Assembly (NCBI RefSeq): GCF_932526225.1
Contig: NC_064044.1
Span: 9,288,801 to 9,352,800 of the forward strand
Length of the DNA stretch: 64,000 nt
Source of the DNA: Nematostella vectensis
Lineage: Eukaryota > Cnidaria > Anthozoa > Actiniaria > Edwardsiidae
Direction: 5' to 3'
Made by a program: the position numbers and the translations under genes. Shown here piece after piece: positions 63,855-64,000 of this stretch. The notes beneath the pieces were generated by a model. That model did no database searches and was not told the origin of the DNA. It saw only the letters and a list, made by a program, of their open reading frames with translations. The stretch's first letter is position 1, and the number at the start of each line of letters is the position of its first letter.

Positions 63855-64000
63855 AAAAGCTTCAGAAAAATGATAGTCGGGCAAGGATTATGTAAGGATC
63901 AGAGCATAGATAAGTCTGCAGGTGAGAAATTGTAGTGTAGCGAGAACGAGTGTGTGGTTTTAAGGATGACTTGATCATCCCACTATTTTTTGGCGGAATC
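63855..64000 (+). other. 3' flank of the plus-strand cholinesterase-like gene
   Basis: 3' UTR or intergenic sequence after the TGA; no AATAAA is seen before the window ends. Confidence 0.5.

Overview
The window looks like nuclear DNA of an early-branching animal, most likely an anthozoan cnidarian such as a sea anemone. This is inference from four things. Coding exons have GT/AG introns whose phases match from exon to exon. The domain mixes (PAN-EGF-fibrinogen, cupredoxin-EGF-LamG) are animal-type. Class A GPCRs occur as intronless tandem copies. Non-LTR retrotransposons, MITEs and minisatellites are abundant. There is no prokaryotic operon, CRISPR array, rRNA or recognisable tRNA.

Layout. 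1-782: 3' end of a LINE. 1126-8774 (minus): eight exons of a secreted or extracellular-matrix protein with a signal peptide, a cupredoxin-like domain, about eight EGF-like repeats, a mucin-like stretch, then alternating LamG and EGF domains. Its 3' end lies beyond base 1. 10285-13805 (plus): a decayed ZMYM1/DUF4371-type hAT transposase gene. 13.9-20.1 kb: gene-poor, full of dispersed repeats. 20412-22610 (plus): a three-exon PAN-EGF-fibrinogen (FReD) gene directly behind a LINE fragment. 23786-51682 (minus): a seven-exon, membrane-anchored cholinesterase-like protein of 611 residues. Its third intron is 21.5 kb and holds a nest of class A GPCR genes: one on minus at 29952-30854, a truncated minus copy at 32628-33147, and a plus-strand tandem trio at 34425, 38513 (one premature stop) and 45306. 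The trio lies in duplicated blocks loaded with 40-bp, 33-bp and 25-bp minisatellites, and one block is invaded by a LINE. 55441-63854 (plus): an eight-exon paralogous cholinesterase-like transmembrane protein of 721 residues, head-to-head with the first.

How they fit together. The two cholinesterase-like proteins share exon structure (exon 2 is 180 bp in both) and a C-terminal membrane anchor. They differ in catalytic residues. The plus copy keeps the oxyanion glycines, Ser and His, with Asp in place of Glu. The minus copy has lost the oxyanion HGG and the His, so it is probably an adhesion or receptor-type pseudoenzyme in the neuroligin/neurotactin sense. The GPCR expansion happened inside that gene: two of the duplicated blocks end in sequence resembling the host gene's exon 3 splice donor. 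All exon models here are hand-derived from ORFs plus splice consensus; none was tested with transcripts or database searches.
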